The notes under the pieces were generated by a model that was not told the origin of the DNA, did no database searches, and saw only the letters and a list, made by a program, of their open reading frames with translations. A stretch of 64,000 nucleotides of DNA from Cyclina sinensis (lineage: Eukaryota > Mollusca > Bivalvia > Venerida > Veneridae): assembly GCA_012932295.1 (NCBI GenBank), contig JAAONU010000014.1, positions 1,302,001 through 1,366,000 of the forward strand. The letters are read 5' to 3'. A program made the position numbers and the translations under genes. How positions within the stretch are numbered: position 1 is the stretch's first letter; the number at the start of each line of letters is the position of its first letter. Shown here piece by piece: positions 1-14,000 of the stretch.

Positions 1-69
1 CATAACTTTATTTACTGAAAAATATGGAAATATAAAAATTTAAATACTATTGAAATGCTTTAACCTTTA

Positions 70-107
70 CCCCCCCCCCCCCACCCCCCCAAAAAAAAAA
101 AAAAAAA
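70..107. repeat. poly-C / poly-A homopolymer tract
   Basis: About 20 C (one A interruption) followed by 17 A. Low complexity and a likely assembly-error site. The rest of 1-1575 is intron of the JIP gene with nothing else recognised. Confidence 0.9.
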
Positions 108-1574
108 TATTGTAATCAGTAATAACAGAAACTTGTGCAGGTTTCCTTTAGATGTAGATTTCATTCTAACATGCATGTTTCATCTATAAAGCTACACCTC
201 CATATAAGGCCAAGTACCTGTCTCACAGATTGGCTGGCGGTCATTCCTATATAATATTTAATGTAAGTTTACATGTATAATGGTAAAATAGAAATAACAG
301 TTATGATTGTTATCCTCTGCGAGAGGCACATTCCTAACAGGGGATTTATAGTGTGTTTACTAATACTGTTTTATATACAAAAACAAATTAAAGATATATG
401 AATGGTTACTTGAATTGCTATACTCTTTGATTGTCCTCTTACAATTCCTATCAAAAACTCATATTGTTATTAAACTGTTATTTTTCTAAATGCTTTCATT
501 ATTTGAATTATCTTCTTTTAGTTTTGTCTCTCTTGAGACATGTGATTAAGAGGTTGGATAAATGTTGCAGAATTTCTTCATTATATCTGTATTAAGGTTA
601 AGTGTTTTTGTTAACGTATTGCACTTTCAAGAAGATTTTGCCGTGCACCTTTACGCCCAAATATTTCACTTCTTTCACATCCTAAAGCATCGCTGTGTAA
701 ACATTGGTTTGATTTAATGTGAGTTTAATTCTTTTGGCAACAAAAATGTACCAGTGGATTGGCTTTTTATTTGAAAATAGTGCTATTTTCCTACAAGTTA
801 ATAGAATCAGTCATTCTCTAAAGTAACTGTTTATTACTTCTTTGATTAGTAAACGATAACCAGTTTTACTGTTATCAAATGTAACTCAAAAACTATTCAA
901 CCAATGAAAACTGGTTATACTGCAAAAGTTTTTACAGAAAGAAAAAAAAAAGTGTGCCACATGGCATAAGAATGGACCAAATTTAGATTTTGAGACTGTG
1001 ATTACAGTGAAGTATCCAAGAAGGCTTAAGAAACTAGTTTTGTTGAATTGCAACAAGGTTAACTTGTACTAACTGTAAATACATATTAGAAGATTATCAG
1101 AATTAGTTAGAAACAACTCATTGGATATGGTGCCTGACCTTGCCTAAAATTAGTGCATTTTAAATTGGGCAACTATCATAAATAAGGCTTTTTCTGCTTG
1201 TACAGTAAGTATGCTAACCCAAAGAGAAATATACTTGAAGGTAAATCGCATGCATGTCCTGTTATTGGAAAGTTTTGGATGTTTTGTTCAGTTGGCCAGA
1301 TTTGCCATATAGCTTTGCTACCCCAAACCTTTGTGGACAATTTGTATCTCAGACTGGATAATGTCAAGCATTGTCATTCAATCTCAGTTCAGGAAAAAAT
1401 GAATTGTGCATTTGTGCTTGTAAAACCCCAAAAAACAGCAATGTCAAAGATAATTGAACTTAACATATAATAAGGAATCTAGTCAATATTGAAGAATAAT
1501 AAGTATTATTATTTAAAAAGGCAATTTGCATGAAGAGTCATAATTATGAGTGAGTAAAGCAAATTCTGTCGTGT

Positions 1575-1866
1575 TTATGTTTGATTCATGTTTTTTTATG
1601 TTTATGTCTTGATTGTCTGACAATGTCAGACACAATAATAATAATTGAATAGCATTAATGTTTTGTTTAGCATATTGGACATGCTTTTTTCTAATTTTTG
1701 CTTAACTAACCAGATATGATTATGTCTTGTCCTATTGTTTTATGTTTTACAAGCTAGACATGTTTATGTTTTGTTCTATTGATTTTTTGTTTGTTTAAAT
1801 AGCAAGACATGTTTATGTCTTGTTCTATTGATTTTTTGTTTTTGTTTAACTAGCCAGACATGTTTC
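1575..1866. repeat. degenerate ~50 bp tandem repeat running into the acceptor of exon a
   Basis: The word agacatgttt recurs at 1756, 1805 and 1856, each of the first two followed by 'atgtcttgttctattgattt'-like sequence and a T-rich tract, giving steps of 49 and 51 bp. Earlier, more diverged units can be followed back to about 1575. The last unit merges with the polypyrimidine tract and AG of the exon a acceptor. Confidence 0.75.
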
Positions 1867-1875
1867 TATCTTTAG

Positions 1876-2058
1876 CTTCAGTAACCTGTTCAGTAGCTCT
1901 CCAGACAAGCCAAAGAAGAAACCTCTTCCTGTTGCCATGGTGAAGTACAATGCCCCAACCACCAATGTACAGCCAGTTGGTGACCCTAACCAGAAGAATA
2001 GGGGCAAATACAACTTGGGAGATAAAAATAAAGCTTACGATTTCCTGCAGGATGATTT
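1876..2058 (+). CDS. SPAG9/MAPK8IP3: JIP3/4 exon a (first in window), linker with FSNLFSS motif
   Basis: The acceptor is tctatctttag before 1876 and the donor is gtaagt at 2059. The first base completes a split codon, so an upstream coding exon exists outside the window. The translation begins [15 protein letters not shown] and ends YDFLQDD, a Ser- and Lys-rich linker like the FFSRLFSSS and AFDFLSEE parts of vertebrate JIP4. It ends in phase 2. A degenerate ~50 bp tandem repeat runs directly into the acceptor. Confidence 0.88.
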
Positions 2059-5000
2059 GTAAGTACAGCATGGTTAAATCTGTTCGATGGACCTTTTTCA
2101 TTACTTTTTTCACATGATAATTCAGTATCGTTCTCAGATTTTTTTCACTTCTCTTCAAAATTTGAAATTATAACAAATCAAGGCTGATGAAGCGTTTCTT
2201 TTTTTTAAATTGCAAAATAATAGCCCAAAATATAAGTATGAACAAATAATCAGATATTGGACAGAAAGTTTTGGAAATAGGTCACTTCATTTGTGTTGTG
2301 CATGACTTTGTGTCTGGTCTAAATTTTTAAAATTTAGTTAAATTTAGTTCTTGATATAGTGGTGGTAAATAATTATTTAGCTGCCAAAGGTTAGGCTACG
2401 CTTTTGTTGGAAATCTGGACTTTTCTGAATGTATAGTTCTTTTGGTGGTAAAATCTTCTTCAAAGCTTATTTTCCAGCAGAAGATTTAAATCTTTAATGA
2501 CAGTTTCTGTGTGTCCTACATTATCATGTTCTTTGTAACATATTGACACTACTGTCAGTATTTGTTTGAACTTTACCTTGATGTCTGTCATTGTTTTGTT
2601 CTTGCAGCCAGAGCAGATCATGCAGCCTGATAATGGTCTGCACTGTTCACTGTTCCATCAATAAGTAACAGGTCTGTTAAGATGGACTGATGAACAAGCC
2701 TATTTCATAATTAAGCAGTGTAATTGTTCAATGCAGTAAACTTAATCCAATTACTAAATGGAAACAAAGGAAAGAGTCCTTTATTTAATGTCATTTCAGT
2801 GATTTTTTAAATTTTTTTAGCACCAGCCCATACCCCTGAAGTTGTGAATTTTTAGCACAGTAATCTGTCAAATTGTGAAAAAAAATAAACAAGAATAAAT
2901 CACCTGTATTCACTTTATTCACATGTATAGCAAGTAAAGTGTAGCTTAACCATGATTGGCATCGATTAAATGCCGCACTATTGAATACGGCTCACAGTAT
3001 TAAACAACTAAATGTGTAATGCTCATCAAATTCACTCATTTGATGCAATTTTGTTTGGTACCGAAAAACAGTCCCGCTAATTGTGAATTTTCTTCACATT
3101 TTTGTGAATTTTTTGTTTTTTGGTGTTTGTTAAGAGAATATCAAGCAAAAAAAATCACTGCATTTGAGAACATAATTTGCACCTAGAAGAACATATTTTG
3201 TGTACTTAGTTTCTTTTCAACTATGTATCCAATTGTACCAGGCATAAAATGATGTTTAAGATAATTATTGTGTTGTAAAATCATTTGGAAAGAAATATGT
3301 ACCGTAATCATACATAATTGCATGTTGTTTTTTTTTTGTATATTTGAATGTTGGTATATTTTGAAATTTACAGAAACAAATCCCTTGGTGAACCAATCGT
3401 TACACAACCAGAGTATGTTATTGTCTTTCATAATGCCTTAACAGACATATTTACTGCTTGTACCAATTTAACATTACCTCATGCTAACATAGTAGTTCAT
3501 GAACCAAGGGTACATCAGAAAGTACTTCAGAATCTGTGCAACATGAATATAATGAAATGTTTCATAATCATACACACAAAATTCCTTGGTTTTTTTTGTT
3601 TGTTTTTGTTTGTTTGTTTGTTTGTTTTGCCATCTGTATCTACAAGTCTTAGTCATTTTTAGTTAAACAGTGACTTGATTTTCGGAAAACGGGTGTCTGC
3701 ATGATACCCCTCATAAAGATAATACATTCCGTATATGTACCCTTGGTTTGTTTATATCAACTCATTTCCCATCCTAGCTAACATAGGCATTTGTTATTGA
3801 GGAATTTCTTTATTCAGTTTGAACATTTCCATTGTCCTCAAGTTTAGCAATCATTCTTGTTAACAGATATCTAAGTTTTATTCTATTCTGCTTACTCTCA
3901 CATAAGATCACTGTAAGTGTTTGAAATTTCCGTGTAAAAAATGAGACAGTTATCTAGATAACTTTTAAAATCTGTAAATTTAAAGTAGAGATATGTTAGC
4001 ATTACCAGTGGCTAAGACAGCCATTGGCTGTTAAAGTTTAAGAAATTATTTGAAACTTGCACTTTCTTTTCACAGTTTCTGGTAAATTTCTTTTAAATGA
4101 CATGTGCTTCTTAAAAACTGGAAAAGTCGGCTGTTAATTTTAGGAGTCAGTAAGGAAGGGAAAATATTCACAAACTAATACTTATAGAAGGTATATAAAT
4201 AGTATCTAATACAAATGTAATGATATTATTACTAAGAACATGTTTACCAGAAAATGGCACAAACAGCTTACAATTTAATCTTGCAAGCTATACAAAACTA
4301 AAGTTCTCCTTTAATATCTCTTTTTGTCTCAACTCTGTTTACTAAACACCTTACTCCCATTACAGTATTAAGACAGCTTCTGTTGTACTCAAGTTCATGT
4401 AAGTACAGGCTCTCAGACCTGGTGAAGGGTGCTTACTTACTTAATACAGGTCTACTGAATATAGACTTTGCAGCAGCCTTTGATTCATTTGGTGACAGTA
4501 AAATACCTAAAGATTAAAGCATTACATTATTTTATTTCTATTGATAGTTGCAACCATAGTTTAATTCATTTTGATTGTGATAATGAAAGAATTTAAGGGT
4601 TTATGCATTTGAACAATGATTTTTAATAGATGTTTGCAGTCATACTTTTAGACTGAATTTTATATTATGATTTAATTTATGTGAGTAGTAGTTTTGCAAT
4701 TTTAAAGAATTAAGTTACAGTGCAAGTTACTGAACAACAGAAATATCCAGTGACAAAACAGATTGGAGGTAGAGTCATTGCTGTTCTTTGATGATATTAA
4801 AGTATGGTATAAACATTTCTTCAGTACCTCAGAGAAAGCAAAGAAGGAGAGAGAGAAGGAGAGAAAGGAACAGTACAAGCAGGTACGTGCACATGTTAAG
4901 AAGGATGATGGTCGGATGCAGGCGTACGGTTGGAGTCTTCCTGCCAAGTTTCAGCCGCAGATTCCCAGTGCTACACCCACCCGGAGTTCAGTACCTGTCC

Positions 5001-8000
5001 CAGTACCAGTGTACTGTAGACCCATCCTGGAAGGAGAAGCTGGACTCAAGGTAACTTATACAAGAAATGTGATTGTCTGAGGTAAAGGCCCCACTTCTAA
5101 TTGCTACACCTTAAAGCAGATAAAGGTTAAAGACCAGGCTTCAAACATTATGACATTATTGCTGTATTCAGAAAATGATTTTCCCCACACTGACCCTGTG
5201 GACAGAAGTTATTTCTGATGAACACTATACAGAAATTTAATTGTCGTTATTAGAGTGGGAAAACTAAGAAACTTCTTACAAAATTAGTGTATTAGCAGAA
5301 AATAACTAGTGAATCAGACAACAAAAATGGTTGTGCATTAGTAACATTCTGTATGATACATTTATTTATATTTTCAGCTTAATTTCAGATTATCAAGCAA
5401 ATATTTGAAAAAGCAAAAGTAAGTGTCATTCATCCAAATCTAGAAGTGGTTCTTATATTTTTTTTGCAGATATGGTGTGCTGCTGGTGTGAATCTTACTG
5501 GAGGCAGAACAAAGGATGGTGGCTGTATTGTTGGAGCCAGTGTATTCTATTCCAGCCCTCCTGAGATAGAGGACAGTAAACCTTCAGATGGTACAGAAGT
5601 GGATAAACTAGACCAACAGCTCAAGGTATTAATATGCAGTCAGTTACAATAATACATGAACTTGTGTGTCAATCTGATTAAAATCAGCTCATGAATAACA
5701 CCCTCATATAAGGATCTGAAGGTCACCAAAAGAAGGTCAACTTCTTATGACCTTTCAATCAGCCAATCAGTGCCTAGCTTTCAAGTTTGTGAAGGTGAAT
5801 CAGTTTATATCTTATACCATTTGAACACATGTGAAAATATCCCAGTAACCATAGATATATCATGTACTTCAGTCAGATTGATCTGTTTGTTGTTTTCTTA
5901 TTTGAACGTGGATGGTTTCGCTTAAAAAAGTGTTTTCTTCAGTTTTGACCAGCTTTTGAGAAAATGACATAAATATATGTTTAAAGCCCCTTTTAAGTTT
6001 TACAAAGGTGATATCAAAAGTCATACCAGTACCTTTCTTTACCTTACAGGATCATGAGAACAATATTAAGAGGTCTGAGAAAGAGCATCTGTCCTCATTT
6101 GTCTGGATCTGTACCAGTTCACACTCCCAGAGTAATGCCTCAGTCATTGATGCCAACAACCCCGGTGATATACTAGAGACCTTTAGAGTGTCCACTACTC
6201 CTATACTGTGTATAGCCAGTGTACCAGGTATGTGTGTCCACTTTGTGTCAGATTTGTTTTTAAATCAAACATTGATATTCACTCAATGTTGAATTTTAAC
6301 AGAATTAATTAGCATGTGGAAAAAGACTTATACAGTGTATTTAGCTATATGAAAGCAGATTAGATTCAAGTGGTATATAACTGATTACAGTTTTAGTACT
6401 AAAGTAATAAAGAAGATCATTAACAAATCAATCAGCCCATTTGCTAGTCATAATTTGGCTTTTATTTTCTTCCTGTATCTGAAGGTAAGTTACGGTGTAA
6501 AATTACTATTGCAGGGGCCCTGGAGTCAGATTACCCTGTGGATGAGGATATTCTGAAGGCAGAGTCCTACCCCCAGTACCCAGAGCCAGCCCCAGACACA
6601 TCTAAGGATAACAAAGAGGGGGCAGAAGATGCAGGTGTTGGAGGTATATCTTTTGTACAGTGTGCAACAGGTGGAGCTGGAAAAAGTAGCACTGCATCCC
6701 CTGCCAACTCCCCACCCAGATCCAGAGGTAAGTTTTTCATGCTTTATGACTTTAAGTATCTAACTATGTACTTATAACTGGGAAGTTTTTGGTAGCATCA
6801 CACTGTTTCACTTTAAATGCAAACTCACCATGCAGAATAATGACTGTTCCATTCATATTAGATATTTAAGTGGGAATCAAGTAGTATAGTTATGTACCTT
6901 GGATAATATGTCTTTTCTTTCATGTTATTTTCATGAACACTTCATTGGCTTGTAGTGTGTTGTTAACAACAAATATTAATATAGAAATTCTCTTTAAACT
7001 GGCTTTGGTAGCACTGCTTTTGAAAGGTTTCTAGATTATATCTGCAAAGCAAATAAAAAGGTGAAAGATTCCTATACAATATTTAAAGTTTTGTTTGTGA
7101 AAAACATCTATTCAGACCTTCTAAAAGGAGTTACTGAATAAGATGAAAAAATACTCTTTAAGATAGTAATCATTGTTTAACATTTTCATATTTCACTGCA
7201 TACTTACCATGTGCACACTTTCGTACATTTATCAGATGCTTCCCCAGGCCGTGCTAACATTCCAGAAGCCGTGTCTGAAGCTCTTTCAAAACAGCAAGGT
7301 GGGCAGTGCTTTTATAAACATGTACTTACAAGGCTAGAAGGCTAAAATGAATAACAGAGTATATAGTCAATATACAGCGGGTTTCAGCATATAAGATGTT
7401 TTTGCATATAAGACGCACCCCTTAAATGGACTGATAATGTAGTGGATTTCATATTAACTCTTTTATAAGATGCATCTACATTTTCATTTTGGTGATTTTA
7501 ACTAACATCTTTGTTTCCGAGTCATTTTGGCCTTAAAATTAAAAATTAATTTAGATTCAAACTCGATTTATTTTAGATGAAAAATTATGATTTCTGCTAT
7601 AAGAAATACGTGGGTTCCCTATAAGTCTTTCCTAAGGGTGCATGTATCAGATGCTCCCCCATTTCTGAAGTTGAAATTCAAGGGGATAAAGTGTGTCTTC
7701 TAAGCAAAAATATATGGTATATGAATGTCCTGTAACTGGTGATAAGCAGCTTTCGGAAAGAAAAATAAACAGCTTCAGTAAGATACTTATTGCTGAAATA
7801 AAGCATGGGTCTGTTGGCAGCAAATGTTATATATTGGGTTTTATGAAAATACAGTAATGGGTAACCAATGAACTCAAATTACTAAAGACTCTTGATACAT
7901 CTTTATAATAACATCAATATTGAACTGAATTGTCTATTTGGATAATCTTTTTGTTCCAAGGATGTTTAATTGTAGCAGATTAAACTAAAATGTGCAACAA

Positions 8001-11000
8001 ATGTTTTATGATTTGGCTTCCAAATTACGTATTTTGGGAAACAGATCATAGGCAAATAAGATTTACAGTTAAAATGAGCAAACAAATTCATAAATGAAAT
8101 GACTATAATATAGATGATGAATCAGAAAAAAGTAGTTCTTCAAGTAGTCTGAATGAGAAGAGGGCATCTGTGGATTCCTACATACCTATCAACAAAAGGG
8201 CCTCACTAGAGTCCTTGTTTGGGAAAAGGATTTCAAGGGGCTCAGTTGGCTCGGTTGATAAAGGTGACATGCATGGGACAGTGCATGAGATTTTGAAATA
8301 ATGAGATATGTCCCTATATGAATGAAGGTTTGAAGCCATCTGCATGGCTGTACTTTATTAACCTGTCTGAAAACTTCATGAGTAATACATATATTTGCAC
8401 TGCTTAACAGAGACTTGTAGTAAATAGGAAAAGTCTCAACAATACACCAAACTTGTCAAAAAACTAAACAAGATTTTAGATGAAATCCTTTCAAGTAAAT
8501 TTGGCTGCAGTAATAATTGCAAAATTGCATGAAAGGTTGTCATTGCAAGTTTTCCGAGTAGTAATAATCTTTGTGAAATTTACCTGTAACAAAGATAGGC
8601 TGAATACCTTCTAATGACTGATGTCTCTAAGCTGTTTCTATTATATCATTAGAATGAAAATGACTTCATTGTCTGCTCTTCACTGCATTTTCTATTCTTC
8701 CAAATAGCTTTTAACCCTTTAAAGTAACATATTAGAGAAAGAAGGCTTTGTCATATAGAAATGTTTACAGATACCATTGGATCTTATTTACAGCACATGT
8801 CTCTTTTATTCACATTACTAACAATGTGTAATACTCCTGCTTTGGCAAAATTAATATTTACATATAGAAAAGCATGCATTTTTCATTTGCATTTTGAAAA
8901 TCATAGCACAAAGCAATGTCAGTCAGCATTTTAATGAGTTTCTTATGCATTGGAGATTTATATTAAATAAAGTATTAAGTAGTGGATTTATAGTCATATT
9001 TCTGTAATACATGTAACAACCTAATTGAAACTGAAAAGAAAAGTGATTTGTTGATGTTAAAACTTACTCTATTTGTTTTTAAATGATTAGACACTTTGTT
9101 TTTCTGTTTGTATGCCATTTTATGTAATTTCTGGTACCTGGCACATGGTTGTGTTTTTGTATGTATGCTTTATATATATATATGTGTGATAACCCACATG
9201 TATTGCAGAGGGAACAAGCCCACATACTAGTGATGGCAGTAGCTTTCATGCAGGAACTCTTGATAGAATTGCTTTTGGTAAATAGATAATTGATGTATAA
9301 GATGTAAATACACAAGTCTAAATGTTAGTTAACCCTGAACATGCTGAAATTTTGTAATGGATTTGACCAGCTTTGAATTTGGAACAGTCCATTCAAAGTT
9401 TAAGGGATTTCAATATCAAAATACAAAAATGGAGCTACCAACAGTATAGAGCCTGGTCAGACTGCACGGATGTGCAGACTGGCCTGGCTCTTTACTGGTG
9501 GCAAAGGCTAATCACTTCCAGTTCCAGCAGGTTAAGGGTTAATAGCAAAATTTTACAGCAGGTGCAAAAGAGATTGATTTCCTGAAAGGACTCAGTAATC
9601 AATGGATACAAGTTTATAATAAATGGGATTTTGCTTCAGCTATTGCTTCATAGAGTTTACACAAAAGTTTGAGAATTTGCTGGTCACACAAAGGCTGGTT
9701 TCAGACAAAGAACACACAGTCAAAACATGACAGTGAATAAAACAGTTAATCATTTAACTCATAATTTTACTGCAAAATAAGATTATCTCTTCCAGAAAAA
9801 TTTCATTTGTCATAAAAAAATTAAGACATGGTTCTATAGCAGTTGACAGTAGAGGTCTTTGATAGAAATTTGACTTTTACAGTAAATACAGAGTGATCTA
9901 AAATTTTTCATCATTTTCACTGATATATGGTTAACCAAAAATTGGTTTCAAGTTTGCAAACATACTGTATTCATTATTTAAGAAGTTAACCTGTCTGATC
10001 TGCAGCACAACACTGCACCGTTAAAACTAATGATTTTTACCCTTCACAGTTGCATGTAATTGTAAAGGATTCACTAATGGTATAAGTGCATGATGTATTT
10101 AGTGTTCACCTAAAAAAGAACTTTGTTTGATGTTATGATGATTTTTGATCAGATTTGAGAATATTTTCTTGTTTATATCTTACATAGGAGAAACACTTCA
10201 ACCAACTGTATTCAAGGCAAAAGGGTCCCCAGTGTCATCAGGTACAGCTACCCCTGATACAACAAGCGGTATTATGAGCAGGCGCATGCTGCGAGAGCCA
10301 TCAGAAATGGTGAAAGATGGGATCAATGCCTTGGCATCAGGAAGTGATCTTCAGACTGAGGAGGTAGAAAAGACGAGTAGTGTGTTACCCACCATGTGGC
10401 TTGGTGCACAAAGTGGAAGGTTTGTTGTTATACCTGTATGATGGTAATGAATAGCTGATGTCTTGTTTGTTTCAGTATTCACAGACTGAAATATTACCTG
10501 GATATCTTTTTTTTCTTTGCTGACATTCATTTTGCTGGTTTTACCCTGATAGTGTTTCTTGTTGGAGGGAAAAATAAAGTCCATAGTATAATGTTGAATC
10601 TCAAAATTGACATTACAAGGAAGTAAAATTTCATGTCAGATTTATTATTGTTAGTAACTTTTGAAGTGAATACATGTATTGAGAAACATTTGAAACTCTG
10701 GATTGATTTAACATTGTCTTGTACTCCATTTTTCAGTCTGTATGTCCATTCATCAGTGTCGCAGTGGAGGAGATGTCTTCATTCTGTGAAACTAAGAGAT
10801 TCGGTTCTAAATATTGTGTAAGTATGGTCTGCTTTATACAAATAGTTTGTAAAAGAGTTACTGCCCTTATATTAAAGTTGGATATTTGTATGGAAACAGT
10901 TATTTGACTACTGAAGACAGTTTGCATATACTTTGTACCAAATTTTTATCTGTAATGTTCAGAAACAAAAGATTAAAGGCAAGTTTATAATTGCCATATG

Positions 11001-14000
11001 AATTATTCAAATATCTTTTGAAGCCCACATGGGAGAGTTCTGAGATTGTTAATGAGGTTTATGCATGATGTTATTATAAATGAGTGTTAATGCTTATAAT
11101 CCTTGTCTGACTTTTGCTGGCAGAATAATAATAGCAGCTGTAACTTTATAGGTCTATTTTAAATCATGGCTTCTGAACTTGCAAATTGACTCACACTGTA
11201 CTGTGCTTTTGTAAAAAAATGCAGGAAAAAACTAGTAATTGTTATAAAAAACATTTCAGTCATGTGAAAGGACGTGTGCTAGTTGCCTTGGCTGATGGGA
11301 CAGTTGCAATATTCCATAGAGATACAGGTAGAGTCTAGGCCATCTAGAATTCATGTTTATTTCTTCATGACATATTATTTGCTATTTTATAATGTGATGA
11401 GTGTATTCTTTTAAAAGAAAGGTAAAGATATCCAATTTTCTGTTTTGCTTCTTCTTTAATATATTTTCATTTTTTGGCCAGCTAACATACATAGGGCTTA
11501 AGTATAAGATTTAAATAAATATAGCTTTTTTCTGTTATCATTATATCCATATCTCCTTGATGTTCATAGAAACTGTTTTTCCATTATTGCTTAAATAAAA
11601 TAATTATAACTATTAACAGAATGCATTCCTTAACACTAACTTTCAAAAAAAAAAAAATACATATGTCTTTGAAAAACAATCTGGACATCTCCATCAGCCA
11701 GTTTCTTCATAATGTAGTATTCAAAATAATGTCAAATATGTGATATCAATCAGTAGGCTCTACTGTTTGATAAATAATCATGCTTGTGATGTATTGTAAC
11801 GTGAAAAAAATCAAGGGATATAAAATGCTAATAATAACGTAAAATAATTTCACTAGTTCATTAAATGTTAGAGTGCATTAATTTTATCTTTGAAAGCTGT
11901 TCTTAACTTACTTTATGTTTCATCTCTTTATTATATTAAGAGAGATTACACAGTTTTGAAGAAAAGGGTAGAAGTTTTTGTGTGGATTGGTCACTAACTT
12001 CACTATATTCAACCACATTTTTTTTGTTTAGAGATTTAACCCATGATCAAAGATGTCTATGTCATTAAGAACATGTCATTGTTAATTCTTATCAGGGGAT
12101 TGTCTTGGGAATTCCACTTTATGATATTCTGCATTTAGAATTCAGAAAGCATAATTCAGCAGCATTGGTTAATCAAACTATTCAGGAGAATAAATGTCTC
12201 TTCTTCGCTTGAGACCGACTTACTGTCAAATTTTACTTTACTGACATTTAAAAGAGAAGTAAAATGAGATGTAAAGTATTATTTTATGCAAGTTCAGCAA
12301 TTCTAGACATAAACCAGTGTCTGAGAATTTATTTCTGTGAATGAAATGGAGATGTTTATGAGGAGAAATGGGTATTTATGTTCCAAAGCTTCTATAATGT
12401 ATTTAAAGAAGTGCATCTGTTATGTAAAGTAATGCAATATTTGAAAACGACAAAACTGCAATATTTCTAGACTTGAATTACATTCTGTTGGTTTGGTAGA
12501 CATTTATTAATTGTAAAGCTACATTTTCAGTCCTTGGAAATTTAACTTCAGGCATAATACTGCTTCCCCCAAAAATTGTTGGTCTGTTTTTAGCTAGTTG
12601 GTTTCGAAGAAAAAGTCGAGCTATTATGATTGCTGCGTCGTCGTCGTCATGCAAAAACTTTAATGTGACTCATTACTTAAACAATTTAAAAGGTATCAAT
12701 ATGAAACTTTGAATGCATATTACCATGACAAGAGGCATTTGTAACACAAGGGGCATTATTCTGAAAGCTATATTTTTTTGAGTTATGCCCCTTTTTAACA
12801 TAATTTTTGTCAAAATTACTTATTAAGTTGAATGATTTCAAAACTATCAAAGATATTAATATGAAACTTGGACTGCTTGCATATCATTACAAGAGGCAGT
12901 TTTAACACAAGGGGCATTATTCTGAAAGCTATATTTTTGGAGTTATGCCCCTTTTTAACTTACAGTTTTTGTTTAAATTGCTTATTAATTTGAATGACTT
13001 CAAAACTATCAAAGGTATCAATATGAAACTTGGACTTCTTGCTTATCATGACAAGAGGCAGTTGTAACACAAGGGGCATTATTCTGAAAGCTATATTTTG
13101 GAGTTATGTCCCTTTTTAACTTACAATTTTTGTCAAAATTGCTTATTAAGATGAATGATCAAAGGTATCAGTATGAACAATATCAACATCTTGACATGAA
13201 ATGTCAGAGGTATATAGACCTCCTTCAGAGGTAGTGCACAAGAACCATAACTATGGCCCCCATTTTTGACATAAAACAGACGAGTGTTGGGGCCACTCCG
13301 CTGAGCTCTTGTTTTAAGCTACAAATAGGAGATTATATGAATCATTCACATAAATATGTAAATATCTTTCAAAAACTGACATATATATTATTAAGTCTTT
13401 ATTTGTATGGTGTATCAAGGTTTTCTGCCATAGTTTTTGAAATAAATGGTTTAATCTGGGTTTGTATCAGACTGTTTAAGCATTATTGTTTGAATACTGC
13501 CTTTAAGTGCATTTTAAAGACTGACTTCTACTGGAAGAAAATTTTGATTGTTGTGTTTGTTTTTGCATTATTGTATTATAATTTGAGACACCGGCATATT
13601 ACAATTTCAGATGGGCAGTGGGACCTGCAGAATTACCATTTATTAGATCTAGGAAAACCCCATCATTCCATACGCTGTATGTCTGTGATCGCTAACAAAC
13701 ATGTCTGGTGTGGATATAGGAACAAAGTACATGTTGTTGACCCACAGTCTATGACAATTACAGTAAGTTCAAAACTTTATCTGGGTATTAACAAGTCTGT
13801 AAATATTATGATACTATCACTTTTTTTAGTAACCAGCCTGTGACAGTTAGGATAAGTACTGAACTGTCTCTGTATGGTAACCAGACTATGAAAATTAGGG
13901 TAAGTTGTGAATTGTCTAACTGGTGACTAGCCAATGACAAGATAAGTGCTGAACTTTCTATGAATTGTAACCAGTCTGTAACCATATTAAACTGTTCCTT

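Noticed and set aside
1198..1470. 90-codon open frame as an upstream JIP exon
   Set aside because: No similarity to JIP3/4 sequence before the FSNLFSS motif and no convincing splice sites.
1850..2158. 102-codon minus-strand open frame
   Set aside because: It is the antisense shadow of JIP exon a and runs into intron on both sides.
13253..13610. In-frame open sequence upstream of exon l as extra coding
   Set aside because: JIP proteins join HR(D/G)..DGQWDL directly here; the upstream part overlaps a repeat end and AT-rich intron, and a good acceptor precedes 13611.
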